NCBI RefSeq assembly: GCF_900637295.1
Contig: NZ_LR134363.1
Coordinates: 372,001-436,000 of the forward strand
Direction of reading: 5' to 3'
DNA length: 64,000 bases
DNA from: Actinomyces slackii
Lineage (GTDB): Bacteria > Actinomycetota > Actinomycetes > Actinomycetales > Actinomycetaceae
The notes beneath the pieces are model-generated. The model did not search any database, was not told the DNA's origin, and worked only from the letters and a program-made list of their open reading frames with translations. Positions 52,210-60,284 of the stretch are shown one piece after another (position 1 is the stretch's first letter; each line of letters opens with the position of its first letter). Position numbers and translations under genes: made by a program.

Positions 52210-52259
52210 GCCAAATCCTCAAATTCAGTTCGCGTTCACACAGGCACCTCTATTCAGCT

Positions 52260-52448
52260 TCACTCGTTCCGGTTCTTAAAAAAACTAACAGCAGAGAAGC
52301 CCAAGAAAATGAGGCCAACTAGCAAAAATAGAATGGCGAATATGGTATCACTATCGACGAAGTTCTTCGCCGCCACGATCATGAACATTAGACCAATGAG
52401 AGCGCGAATCGCGGCACGCACCCCCGAAGGACGTTCAGACTGCGACAT
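52260..52448 (-). CDS. Small two-span membrane protein (62 aa)
   Basis: ATG 52448 lies 5 bases behind AGGTGG; ATG 52457 would add three residues. SQSERPSGVRAAIRALIGL starts a first span, followed by IFAILFLLVGLIFLGFSAV as a second and a basic end (FFKNRNE). It is the first gene of the ABC ATPase/permease operon. It might be an accessory subunit, an immunity protein or the transported peptide itself; the sequence does not decide. Confidence 0.65.
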   Translation of the reverse strand: MSQSERPSGVRAAIRALIGLMFMIVAAKNFVDSDTIFAILFLLVGLIFLGFSAVSFFKNRNE

Positions 52449-52489
52449 GACATCCACCTTCCTCGTCGAGAAGATCGGCTTGCCTCAAC

Positions 52490-52519
52490 AGCGTACAGCC
52501 GGACGGCCGGAGAAATCAA
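52490..52519 (-). promoter_or_regulatory. Promoter of the small membrane protein/ABC operon
   Basis: On the minus strand TTGATT (52514-52519), 18-bp spacer, TACGCT (52490-52495), leaving a leader of about 35 bases with a ribosome site. Between 52520 and 52844 I see no gene. Confidence 0.5.
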
Positions 52520-52844
52520 TGCGGAAACGACAGCAGAAGACACCATCGGGGCTAAAGTCCCGCTCTTCATGAACGCAACCTGATCGTCCAGTAAAAGCGA
52601 CTCGCACGTTCATGATGCAACTTCCGGTCTTGGCGCCGCTACTCAATACTGACATTCATCAATACCCGCCCCTGCAGTATTTCGCAAGGTTGAGATCACT
52701 CAATTCAGCACCTACGGGGGCTCTCCCCGAATGACAGTAAGGCCCCTCCTGACGGCAGCGTCGTCACCAGTCCACCACCTGCCAAATCCCTGGGAAGACC
52801 CTGACCAGGGCCGAAGCCCGCAGACCCCCGCACCCGCCTGCTCC

Positions 52845-52850
52845 TAGACT
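52845..52850 (+). promoter_or_regulatory. -10 box TAGACT of the GT87 gene
   Basis: TAGACT ends exactly 6 bases before GTG 52857 and no ribosome site is present, so the mRNA is probably leaderless. No good -35 hexamer is visible. Confidence 0.5.
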
Positions 52851-52856
52851 CTCCCC

Positions 52857-54233
52857 GTGCACACGACCCGCTCGGCAGCGCGGATGGGCGCGAGCCTCCT
52901 CGCCTCGCCCCTGACCGCCCTCCTCGGCTGGGCCGGCCTGCTCATCGCCGCGTGGGTCTCCCTGACCGACAACGGAGCCTGGGTCTTCAAGCTCGACTCC
53001 TTCGTCTACTACTACGCCGTCCTCCAGTGGCACGACGGCGGGAGCCTCTACGAGTGGTACGCCAACCCCGCCCAGTCCCTGTGGCCCTTCACCTACACTC
53101 CCCTGGCCGCATGGCTCATCACGCCCCTGACACTGCTGACCTACGAGTGGGCCACGGCGCTCCTGGTGGCCGCCACTCCCCTCTGCGCGGGCCTGACCGC
53201 CTGGGCCGCCCTGCGCGCCCTGGCCGGTGATCGCCCGGGGCCAAGCACTCCACGACCGAGCACTCCACAACGCCGCGCCCTCATCCGCGGGGCGGCCCCC
53301 TGGGTGGGGCTCCTGGGCGTCATGCTCCTGGAGCCCTTCCCCAAGACCATGGAGTACGGGCAGGTCAATGCCATCCTCATGGCCCTGGTCGCCGTCGACC
53401 TCCTCCTCGTCCCGGAGCGATCGCGCTGGCGCGGGGCTCTCAGCGGTCTGGCCGCCGCCATCAAGCTGACCCCCGCCATCGCCGTCCTGGTGCTGCTGGC
53501 CCGTGGGGAGTGGCGGGCCGCGGCCACCATGGTGGGCAGCGCCGTCGGCCTGACCGCCCTGGCGGCCCTGGCCAGCCCCACTGAGACCTGGGACTTCTTC
53601 ACCTGGGCCATGTGGGACTCGGGTCGGGCGGGCTTCGCCGACTACTCCGGCAACCAGAACCTCAAGGGCGCCATCGCCCGCGGCCTGCCCGAATCGCTGT
53701 GGACCCCCGCCTGGGCGGCCTGCGCCGCGGCTGCCGTCCTGGCGGCCTGGCTCCTGTGCCGACGGCTGGACGCTTTGCGATCCTCTCAGGCCGGCGCCCT
53801 ACTGCCTAGCCCCTCCCCTGCGGTCACATCGCAGACCGGCACCCCGCTGACCGGCTCGGACTCCGCACCCACCCCATCAGCCCCCTGGGACGACGGTCTC
53901 ATCCTGCTTCTGCAGGTCTGCGCTGTCATGACCCTAGGACTGCTCATCTCCCCTATCTCCTGGTCCCACCACTGGGTGTGGTCCCTGCCCTCGATCATCG
54001 CCCTGGGCGCCGCATCCTGGCGCTGGTACTCCACCAGCCTGGGGGTCGCCGCCCTGGCCGGGGCGATGGTCTTCATCGTGGCGATGCAGTGGTGGTTCCC
54101 CGAGCAGAACCATGTTGAGCAGGACTGGCCCACCTGGGCCAAGGCCGTGGGCTCCTCCTACACGTGGTGGGCCCTGGGCTCAGGGGTCACTCTGGCCCTC
54201 GTTGCCGGGCGCCGCGCCCGACGCAGCGCCTAA
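52857..54233 (+). CDS. GT87-family polyprenol-phosphate mannosyltransferase (membrane glycosyltransferase)
   Basis: 458 aa with about ten to twelve hydrophobic segments. The GT-C type catalytic Asp is visible in the first outside loop: KLDSFVYYYAVLQW (Asp near residue 45), followed by DGGSLYEWYA, WPFTYTPLAAWL and the conserved PFPKTMEYGQVNAILMALV. Such enzymes add alpha-1,2-mannose from polyprenyl-phosphate-mannose to cell-envelope glycolipids or glycans in actinobacteria. The TAA stop forms the -10 box of the next gene. Confidence 0.85.
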   Translation: MHTTRSAARMGASLLASPLTALLGWAGLLIAAWVSLTDNGAWVFKLDSFVYYYAVLQWHDGGSLYEWYANPAQSLWPFTYTPLAAWLITPLTLLTYEWATALLVAATPLCAGLTAWAALRALAGDRPGPSTPRPSTPQRRALIRGAAPWVGLLGVMLLEPFPKTMEYGQVNAILMALVAVDLLLVPERSRWRGALSGLAAAIKLTPAIAVLVLLARGEWRAAATMVGSAVGLTALAALASPTETWDFFTWAMWDSGRAGFADYSGNQNLKGAIARGLPESLWTPAWAACAAAAVLAAWLLCRRLDALRSSQAGALLPSPSPAVTSQTGTPLTGSDSAPTPSAPWDDGLILLLQVCAVMTLGLLISPISWSHHWVWSLPSIIALGAASWRWYSTSLGVAALAGAMVFIVAMQWWFPEQNHVEQDWPTWAKAVGSSYTWWALGSGVTLALVAGRRARRSA

Positions 54234-54236
54234 GAT
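54231..54236 (+). promoter_or_regulatory. -10 box TAAGAT overlapping a stop codon
   Basis: TAAGAT begins with the TAA stop of the mannosyltransferase gene and ends 6 bases before GTG 54243, again without a ribosome site. Confidence 0.45.
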
Positions 54237-54242
54237 CGCCCC

Positions 54243-55421
54243 GTGCCCCTTTCCGACATCGCCCGCGCCGTCGAGGACCGCTTCCACCGCGACTCGATCC
54301 CCGTGCTCAAGCGCAAGGGATGGCGCCCCCGCGTCATCCCCTACAACGGCTATGGCACCGCCGGGAACGCGCAGGCCACCGCAGCGGCCGGCCCCTCCGG
54401 CCCTTCAGGCACTACCAGCGGGCAGTCCATGGCGCGCGTCCTGGCGCGCATGGTCATGCGCCCCCCGAACGCCCCCAAGGAGGGCCCGCTGTTCGTGTCC
54501 CTGCCCGAGCGCCTGCCGGCCAGCCCCTCCCAGGCGCGGGACATCGCGGTGACGAGCCTGGCCGAGGCCCAGCGCGGATGGCGGGTCTTCATCGATGCCC
54601 CGGTGCCCTACCTGCCGGTGACGGTGCGCGTCGGCTCGCGCAGCGTGCGCACGCGGGCCGATCACAACGGCTACATCGACGTCGTCGTGCGCGACCACGA
54701 CCTCGCGCCCGGCTGGCATGAGGCGCAGATCGACGCCGCCGGGGCCGGCACCGTGCGCTGCGGGCTGCTCATCGTCCCCCCGGGCCCGCGCCTGGGCATC
54801 ATCTCCGACATCGACGACACCGCCATGGTCAGCCATGTCCCGCGCGTGCTCGTGGCCGCCTGGAACCAGCTGGTCAAGCACTCCTCAGCCCGTGAGCCGG
54901 TTCCCGGCATGGCCCAGCTCTACCGGCAGATCCAGGCCGCCAACCCCGGCACGCCCATCATGTACCTGTCCACGGGGGCCTGGAATGTGGTGCCCACGCT
55001 GCGCGCCTTCTTCCGCCGCCACGGCTTCCCCGACGGCCCCGCCCTCATGACGGACTGGGGTCCCACCAACACCGGATGGTTCCGCTCGGGCATCGAGCAC
55101 AAGCGCACCGAGCTGCGCCGGCTCATGATCGATCTGCCGGAGATCACCTGGCTGCTGGTGGGCGACGACGGCCAGCACGACCCTCTCATCTACGGCGAGG
55201 CCGCCCGCCAGCACGCCGATCGGATCGCAGCGGTCGCCATTCGCCGCCTGACCCCCGCCCAGCAGGTGCTGGCCGGCGGGCTGACCGTCCACCCCATGGG
55301 CATCGGCCCGGAGGCGCGCACCCTGGCTGAGGCGGATGTGCCCGTCGTCGTCGGGACCGATGGGTACGAGCTGGCGCGCCTGCTGCCGCCCGAGCTGCTG
55401 ACCACCGCCGCCTACCGCTGA
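54243..55421 (+). CDS. DUF2183 (App1-type) phosphatidate phosphatase-like protein
   Basis: 392 aa. The HAD-type catalytic signature IISDIDDTAMVSHVPR lies near residue 188, followed by YLSTGAWNVVPTLRAFF (motif II) near 242, LMTDWGPT near 265, HKRTELRRL (motif III Lys) and LLVGDDGQHDP (motif IV) near 305. This is the App1/DUF2183 family; yeast App1 is a Mg-dependent phosphatidate phosphatase. An N-terminal beta-rich part (residues 70-175) precedes the catalytic domain. The stop is shared with a hairpin that also covers the stop of the convergent transporter gene. Confidence 0.87.
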   Translation: MPLSDIARAVEDRFHRDSIPVLKRKGWRPRVIPYNGYGTAGNAQATAAAGPSGPSGTTSGQSMARVLARMVMRPPNAPKEGPLFVSLPERLPASPSQARDIAVTSLAEAQRGWRVFIDAPVPYLPVTVRVGSRSVRTRADHNGYIDVVVRDHDLAPGWHEAQIDAAGAGTVRCGLLIVPPGPRLGIISDIDDTAMVSHVPRVLVAAWNQLVKHSSAREPVPGMAQLYRQIQAANPGTPIMYLSTGAWNVVPTLRAFFRRHGFPDGPALMTDWGPTNTGWFRSGIEHKRTELRRLMIDLPEITWLLVGDDGQHDPLIYGEAARQHADRIAAVAIRRLTPAQQVLAGGLTVHPMGIGPEARTLAEADVPVVVGTDGYELARLLPPELLTTAAYR

Positions 55422-55439
55422 GGGCCACCCGCCCCTCAG
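55418..55439. terminator. Hairpin over two convergent stop codons
   Basis: CTGAGGG (55418-55424) and CCCTCAG (55433-55439) form a 7-bp stem with an 8-base loop. One arm contains the TGA of the phosphatase gene, the other the TGA of the transporter gene, so it may serve both. Confidence 0.45.
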
Positions 55440-56362
55440 ACGCTCACGCCGATGAGGTGGCCGATCCCCCAGGTCACGGCCATGGCCAGCGCTCCACCGA
55501 TGACCACGCGCAGGACGGCGGGCCGCACGGGCGCGTCGCCCAGGTGCGCCGACACGGCCCCGGTGATGCCCAGGCCGATGAGCACGGAGAAGAAGGTGAC
55601 CGGGATCTGGACGGACACGGGGATGAGGATGATGGCCAGCATCGGCAGCAGCGAGCCGATGGTGAAGGCGACGGCGCTGGACAGGGCCGCGTGCCAGGGG
55701 TTGGTGTAGTCGTCCTCCCGCAGGCCCAGCTCGGCATCCAGGTGCGCGCCGACGGCGTCGTGCGCGGTGAGCTCGAGGGCCACCGTCATCGCCGTGGCGG
55801 GGCTCAGGCCCTTGGCGCGGTAGTGGGAGGCGAGCTCATCGATGCCGGCCTCGGGGTCATGGGCGAGCTCGGCGCGCTGGCGCGCCACGAGGGCCTTCTC
55901 GGTGTCGGACTGGGTGGAGACCGAGACGTACTCCCCAGCCGCCATGGACACGGCCCCGGCCAGGATGCCGGCCACGCCAGCCGCCACGATCGCGCCGGTG
56001 TTGGTGGGCGCGGCGGCGGCCACGCCGATGACCAGACCGGCGACGGACACGATGCCGTCGTTGGCGCCCAGCACCCCGGCTCGCAGCCAGTTCAGCCGGG
56101 AGGCGAGCTCCGAGGCGCTGCGGGAGCCGCTCGAGCCGTCCTGGGCATCGCCGGGCCCGGAGTCGGCGGGGGGCTGCCCGGGCGAGTCAGCGGTCCCCGT
56201 GGGCTCGGCCGACGCGGTAAGGCCGATGTGCAGCAGCTCGTGGGAGGTGGGGCAGGTCAGGGGCAGCCGAGCATCGATGCTGGGCATGCCGGTAGGAGCT
56301 CCGGGCAGTGGGCCGGTCCCTGCGTCTAAGGGGCTCGGGGCGAGGGTCGTGCGTGCGTTCAC
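55436..56362 (-). CDS. VIT1/CCC1-family iron/manganese transporter
   Basis: 308 aa from GTG 56362; a TACTGT -10 box ends 6 bases upstream of this GTG, which supports the long N-terminus (about 85 extra residues, Pro/Gly/Ser-rich). LNWLRAGVLGANDGIVSVAG near residue 92 is the typical VIT opening, followed by five membrane spans. A cytoplasmic segment (TQSDTEKALVARQRAELAHD, ASHYRAKGLS, LGLREDDYTNPWHAA) carries Glu/Asp-rich metal-site residues. It likely exports or stores Fe2+ or Mn2+. Confidence 0.87.
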   Translation of the reverse strand: MNARTTLAPSPLDAGTGPLPGAPTGMPSIDARLPLTCPTSHELLHIGLTASAEPTGTADSPGQPPADSGPGDAQDGSSGSRSASELASRLNWLRAGVLGANDGIVSVAGLVIGVAAAAPTNTGAIVAAGVAGILAGAVSMAAGEYVSVSTQSDTEKALVARQRAELAHDPEAGIDELASHYRAKGLSPATAMTVALELTAHDAVGAHLDAELGLREDDYTNPWHAALSSAVAFTIGSLLPMLAIILIPVSVQIPVTFFSVLIGLGITGAVSAHLGDAPVRPAVLRVVIGGALAMAVTWGIGHLIGVSV

Positions 56363-56368
56363 GTCTCA

Positions 56369-56397
56369 ACAGTAGAACCAATCAATCCTTCTGTATA
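56369..56397 (-). promoter_or_regulatory. Promoter of the VIT-type transporter gene
   Basis: On the minus strand TATACA (56392-56397), a 17-bp spacer, TACTGT (56369-56374), then 6 bases to GTG 56362. The region is AT-rich compared with its surroundings. I see no clear metal-repressor box. Confidence 0.5.
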
Positions 56398-56594
56398 GCA
56401 AAGGAAGTCTTACCTCATGAAGGACTGCCTGCCCTGCCCTCCCCTCGCCCCTTCGCGGCGGGCGGAGGGCGCCGATCATCGCGACCCGCCCCAGACCGGT
56501 AGGGTCTTGCCCCAGGAAGGCGCCGACTCAAGGCGCCCTGGCCAGGGTCTCCCTGGCAGAGCCGCAGATCGAATCACGACACCAGGAGGCACTC

Positions 56595-56900
56595 ATGGCC
56601 GGCAAGCTCCCCTTCCTCATCGGACTCGGCGCGGGCTATGTGCTGGGCACGCGCGCGGGCCGGGCCCAGTACGAGCGCATCAAGGCCACGGCCACGCGGG
56701 TCACTGAGCAGCCCTTCGTGCGCGAGAGGATGGACGCCGCCTCCGCCCGTGTGGGCCGGGCCGTGCGCTCCCAGGGCGAGGCCGTCGCCGAGAAGGTCGC
56801 CGAGGCCGTCAAGGAGCGCCTCTTCTCCAGCCCCGCCCAGCGCTCCGAGCCCGCCTCCCCCGTCCAGGTCGACGACGCCCAGCTGCGCCCCCTGGACTGA
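56595..56900 (+). CDS. YtxH-like small protein
   Basis: 101 aa with a perfect AGGAGG ribosome site 5 bases upstream of ATG 56595. LPFLIGLGAGYVLGTRAGR is the Gly-rich membrane segment of YtxH-like proteins. It is followed by a long amphipathic helix (RIKATATRVTEQPFVRERMD, VAEKVAEAVKERLF) and a short acidic tail. YtxH-type proteins are envelope or stress-associated; the role here is unknown. A 38-bp tandem repeat begins within its stop codon region. Confidence 0.8.
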   Translation: MAGKLPFLIGLGAGYVLGTRAGRAQYERIKATATRVTEQPFVRERMDAASARVGRAVRSQGEAVAEKVAEAVKERLFSSPAQRSEPASPVQVDDAQLRPLD

Positions 56901-57000
56901 GCCGGGCCGGCGCCGCCGAGCCGAGGCGGTGCCCCTGAGCCGGGCCGGCGCCGCTGAGCCGAGGCGGTGCCCCCGAGCCGGGCCGGCGCCGCTGCCCCCG
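56899..57000 (+). repeat. Tandem 38-bp repeat, about 2.7 copies
   Basis: Units starting GAGCCGGGCCGGCGCCGC at 56899, 56937 and 56975 with a period of 38 bases. Each unit is self-complementary in part (GCCGGGCCGGC), so the transcript would be strongly folded behind the YtxH-like gene. Confidence 0.8.
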
Positions 57001-57017
57001 CCACCCGAGGCGCCGAC

Positions 57018-57135
57018 GACGTGCCTTTGCGTATCGGACGAGGGTTCGCGTCATCGAACTGGGGTTAGCACAGGGGTGAATGACGCATACCCTCGTCGTC
57101 GACGCAAACGCACGTCGTCTACGCAAAGTCTCGTC
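57018..57135 (-). repeat. 118-bp dyad of 19-bp repeats, copy B (inverted)
   Basis: Two 19-bp units (57018, 57037), the 23-bp centre (57056-57078, identical to that of copy A and including GGGGTTAGCACAGGGG), then three units in the opposite sense (57079, 57098, 57117). Length and layout equal those of copy A turned round. It lies in the gap between the YtxH-like gene and the convergent TRIC-like gene. Confidence 0.85.
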
Positions 57136-57285
57136 TGCCACCCCGCCTGTCAGCGCAGGCGGGATGGCACGGGTAGGGCGGGGCAGCGCGGGCCGGGTGG
57201 CGCAGGCGCGGGCCGGGTGGCGCGGGCGCCGGCGGACGGCGCGCGCCGGGGCCAGAACCGCGCCGGGGCCAGGACCGCTCACGGG

Positions 57286-58044
57286 TCAGGCGTGGTCAGC
57301 AGGACCCGCCTCGCCAGCAGGACCGGCCTCGCCAGCAGGCTTGTGGGCGGGGCCGCCCGCTGACATACCTGACATGCCTGACCTGTCCGCGAAGACGGGG
57401 AGCTTCCAGGAGCGCCAGTAGGCCAGCAGGCACAGCCCCGCCCCCATGGCGGTGGAGGCGAGCATGGCGTAGGCATCGGGCAGGCCGGCGTGGATGGCCG
57501 CCACCTGGGTGCCCGCGGCCACCAGGGCGGGGACCGCGTAGAGCTTGTTGCCGCCGAACACCGCGGGGGTCTGCCCCACGGCGACGTCGCGGATCATGGA
57601 TCCGCCCACAGCCGTCAGGCAGCCCAGCAGCAGTGCCGGCATGACGCCCAGCCCATTGACCAGGGCCTTGGAGGCGCCGGTGGCCGCCCAGCAGCCCAGC
57701 ACGACGGCGTCGGCCACCACCAGCATGCGCCGGGCCGGCCGGGAGCGCAGTGGCACGAACCAGGCCACCGCCGCACCCAGGCAGGCCGTGTACAGGTAGT
57801 AGGGGTCGGTCAGGGCGACGGGCGGGCCGGCCTGGATCATGAGGTCGCGCAGGACGCCCCCGCCGGTGGCCGTCAGCATGGCCAGGACGATGAAGCCCAC
57901 CAGATCGAAGCCCTTGCCCCGGGCGATCAGCCCGCCCAGGATCCCGTTGAGCAGCACCCCGCACAGGTCGATCACCCGGAAGGTGTCCGACAGCGCCTGC
58001 GGGGCCTGAAGCGCCGCGGGCAGCTCACCGGCGTCCAGGACCAC
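57286..58044 (-). CDS. TRIC/UPF0126-family trimeric cation channel-like membrane protein
   Basis: 252 aa from GTG 58044 with AGGAGG just upstream. It has two repeats of three membrane spans: VIDLCGVLLNGILGGLIARG and FIVLAMLTATGGGVLRDLM in the first half, DAVVLGCWAATGASKAL and LLLGCLTAVGGSMIRDVAVG in the second. The twin TATGGGxLRD/TAVGGSxIRD motifs mark the YicG/UPF0126 family, related to TRIC potassium channels and to some glycine transporters. Confidence 0.85.
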   Translation of the reverse strand: MVLDAGELPAALQAPQALSDTFRVIDLCGVLLNGILGGLIARGKGFDLVGFIVLAMLTATGGGVLRDLMIQAGPPVALTDPYYLYTACLGAAVAWFVPLRSRPARRMLVVADAVVLGCWAATGASKALVNGLGVMPALLLGCLTAVGGSMIRDVAVGQTPAVFGGNKLYAVPALVAAGTQVAAIHAGLPDAYAMLASTAMGAGLCLLAYWRSWKLPVFADRSGMSGMSAGGPAHKPAGEAGPAGEAGPADHA

Positions 58045-58217
58045 CTCGTTCCCTCCTCATCCTGCTCCCATGACGTCCATGACCCACGGCCGGAGCGGGC
58101 GCCGCGGCCGGCCCTCGGCCCCATGGGCGCGACGGCGGCGCAACCCTAACCGACCGCGACCCGCCCAGCCGTGTTCTCCCGGGGAACATCGGGTTTTCAG
58201 GTTTTCCGAAACCCCGG

Positions 58218-58247
58218 CTGGCACGCTGATCGCCCAGCGGCCATGAT
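58218..58247 (+). promoter_or_regulatory. Promoter of the CDF transporter gene
   Basis: CTGGCA (58218-58223), an 18-bp spacer, CATGAT (58242-58247), then exactly 6 bases to ATG 58254; the first base of the -10 deviates from TAnnnT. Leaderless arrangement. Confidence 0.4.
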
Positions 58248-58253
58248 CGCGGG

Positions 58254-59171
58254 ATGTCCTCACCGCGATACGCCCCGCCCAAGGACCTGAGCAAGTACGC
58301 CTGGCTGTCCATCGCCGCGGCCCTGGCCACCATCGCGCTCAAGGGCTTCGCCGCCTGGCTGACCGGCTCGGTGGGTCTGCTCTCGGATGCCGCCGAGTCC
58401 GTGGTCAACCTCGTGGCCGCCGTGGTGGCCCTCATCGTCCTGAAGATCTCCATCAGGCCGGCCGACGACGACCACCAGTTCGGGCACTCCAAGGCTGAGT
58501 ACTTCTCAGCCGTCATCGAGGGCGTCATGATCTTCGTGGCGGCGGCCTTCATCATCATCTCCGCCGTCGAGCGGATCATCACCCCGGTCATGCCCGAGCA
58601 GCTGGGGGCGGGCCTGATCATCTCCACCCTCGCCTCCCTCCTCAACGGCGCCGTGGCCTGGGTGCTCTACCGCACGGGCCGCCAGGAGCGCTCCCTGACC
58701 CTGGTGGCCGACGCCAAGCACCTGGCCACCGATGTCGTGACCTCCGGGGCCGTCCTGCTGGGGGTGGCGCTTGTGGCGATCTTCCAGTCCCCCGTGCTCG
58801 ACGCCGTTGTGGCCCTGGGGGCTGGGCTCAACATCATGTGGACCGGCTTCACGCTCATCCGCGAATCGGTGGCCGGGCTCATGGATGCCGCGCCCTCGGC
58901 CCAGGCCGTGGCCGTGGTCGAGGAGGTCCTGGAGCGGCACCGGCGCACCGGGGTCATCGACTTCCACGCGGTGCGGCTGCGCGAGGCCGGCAACCGGCGC
59001 TTCATGGACCTCCACGTCCTGGTCCCGGCGGCCTGGAGCGTCAAGCAGGGGCACGACTTCACCGAGGAGATCATCGATGAGCTGGTGGCGGCCGACCCCA
59101 CCCTGCGCATCTCGGCCCACCTCGAGCCGATCGAGGACCCCCGCTCCTACGAGGACCAGGCCGACATCTGA
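58254..59171 (+). CDS. Cation diffusion facilitator (CDF) metal exporter
   Basis: 305 aa, six membrane spans. LTGSVGLLSDAAESVVNL near residue 45 and DDDHQFGHSKAEYFSAVIEG near 75 carry the paired His/Asp metal site of CDF proteins; a second site motif, LVADAKHLATDVVTSG, lies near 152. The C-terminal cytoplasmic domain (GVIDFHAVRLREAGNRRFMD) has the ferredoxin-like fold of the family. It exports Zn2+, Fe2+ or Mn2+ in exchange for protons. CutC follows after 78 bases. Confidence 0.9.
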   Translation: MSSPRYAPPKDLSKYAWLSIAAALATIALKGFAAWLTGSVGLLSDAAESVVNLVAAVVALIVLKISIRPADDDHQFGHSKAEYFSAVIEGVMIFVAAAFIIISAVERIITPVMPEQLGAGLIISTLASLLNGAVAWVLYRTGRQERSLTLVADAKHLATDVVTSGAVLLGVALVAIFQSPVLDAVVALGAGLNIMWTGFTLIRESVAGLMDAAPSAQAVAVVEEVLERHRRTGVIDFHAVRLREAGNRRFMDLHVLVPAAWSVKQGHDFTEEIIDELVAADPTLRISAHLEPIEDPRSYEDQADI

Positions 59172-59214
59172 AGGCGGCATCTGGAGGCGGCTCCGCTTCC
59201 CTCGCCCAGTGGTG

Positions 59215-59243
59215 TTCACAGAGACTCTCAACCATGAAAGACT
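59215..59243 (+). promoter_or_regulatory. Promoter of cutC
   Basis: TTCACA (59215-59220, 5 of 6), 17-bp spacer, AAGACT (59238-59243), then 6 bases to ATG 59250. Leaderless arrangement. Confidence 0.45.
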
Positions 59244-59249
59244 CGCCGC

Positions 59250-60170
59250 ATGAATGCAACGAGGCTCACCAGTTCCGCTCCCTCCCTGCGCCGCCACACC
59301 ACGGCCAACCCCCTGGAGCCCACCTGGCGGCGCCCCGAGCGGATCGTGCTGGAGACCTGCGTGGAGGATATCGAGGGCGTGCGCCTGTCGGCCCGCCTGG
59401 GCGCCGACCGCGCCGAGCTCGGCGACAACCTCGCCGCCAGCGGCACGACGCCGTCCATCGGCACTGTTGAGGCCGCGATCTTCGCCGCCGCCGAGCAGGT
59501 TGACGAGCGCCGGGCCCTGGCCGGGGCGCACTGGGCCCGCACCGCGGCGGCCGCGCCCTTCGGGCTGCGCGTGCTCATCCGCCCGCGGGGAGGCGACTAC
59601 GTCTACGACTCCGATGAGGGCCGGGCCATGATCGCCGATGTGCGGCGCATCGCCACGCTGGCGCGGGAGATGAGCGAGTTCACCCGCCCCCAGGCCACGG
59701 GCGGGGCCGGCACTCACCTGCCGCCCGCCGTCGAGCTGGGATTCGTCATCGGGGCGCTGACCGCCGACGGCGCCGTGGACCGCGGGCTGGTGCGCCTCCT
59801 GGTGAATATGGCCGACGGCGCCCCGATCACCTTCCATCGCGCCTTCGACTCCTGTCGCGATACCGCCGAGGCCTACGGGGATCTGGGGGGCCTGGGCGTG
59901 GATTATGTCCTGACCAGCGGCGCGGCCCCCACCGCCGCCGAGGGCGCCGAGGTCCTGGCCGGCCTGGCCTCCTCTCAGGGGCCCGCGGTCATCGCCGCAG
60001 GCGGGGTGCGCCCCGCGGATGTGGCCGGCCTGGTGGAGCGCACCGGCGTGCGCGAGGTGCATATGCGCCTGGCCCGCGCCGGGCTGGAGCCCGGCGAGCC
60101 GCAGCGCACCGACCCTGACCTGCTGCGCAGCGCCGTCGAGACGATTCACGCCGTGCCGGCGCCCGCCTGA
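59250..60170 (+). CDS. cutC: CutC-family copper homeostasis protein
   Basis: 306 aa TIM-barrel protein. Family motifs: ERIVLETCVEDIEGVRLSAR, GADRAELGDNLAASGTTPS, VLIRPRGGDYVYD, VELGFVIGALTADG, ITFHRAFDSC, VDYVLTSG, GPAVIAAGGV, EVHMRLAR. The Pro-Arg-Gly-Gly-Asp and His-Arg-Ala-Phe-Asp signatures are complete. CutC was linked to copper tolerance; its enzymatic role is unsettled (family knowledge). Confidence 0.92.
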   Translation: MNATRLTSSAPSLRRHTTANPLEPTWRRPERIVLETCVEDIEGVRLSARLGADRAELGDNLAASGTTPSIGTVEAAIFAAAEQVDERRALAGAHWARTAAAAPFGLRVLIRPRGGDYVYDSDEGRAMIADVRRIATLAREMSEFTRPQATGGAGTHLPPAVELGFVIGALTADGAVDRGLVRLLVNMADGAPITFHRAFDSCRDTAEAYGDLGGLGVDYVLTSGAAPTAAEGAEVLAGLASSQGPAVIAAGGVRPADVAGLVERTGVREVHMRLARAGLEPGEPQRTDPDLLRSAVETIHAVPAPA

Positions 60171-60272
60171 CCCACTCCCTTCACCCCACCGTGCGCTGGA
60201 GCGCTATCACGCTGGCAGCGCAATCGGTCGGGGTGCCCAGACGCAGTCGACAAATATTCCCATGCTCTGCTT

Positions 60273-60278
60273 TAGGTT
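60273..60278 (+). promoter_or_regulatory. -10 box TAGGTT of the hydrolase gene
   Basis: TAGGTT ends 6 bases before ATG 60285. TCGACA (60247-60252) resembles a -35 box but the 20-bp spacer is long. Confidence 0.4.
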
Positions 60279-60284
60279 AAACAC

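Noticed and set aside
58506-60149. 547-codon minus-strand open frame across CDF and cutC genes
   Set aside because: Spans two clear plus-strand genes; no family likeness.
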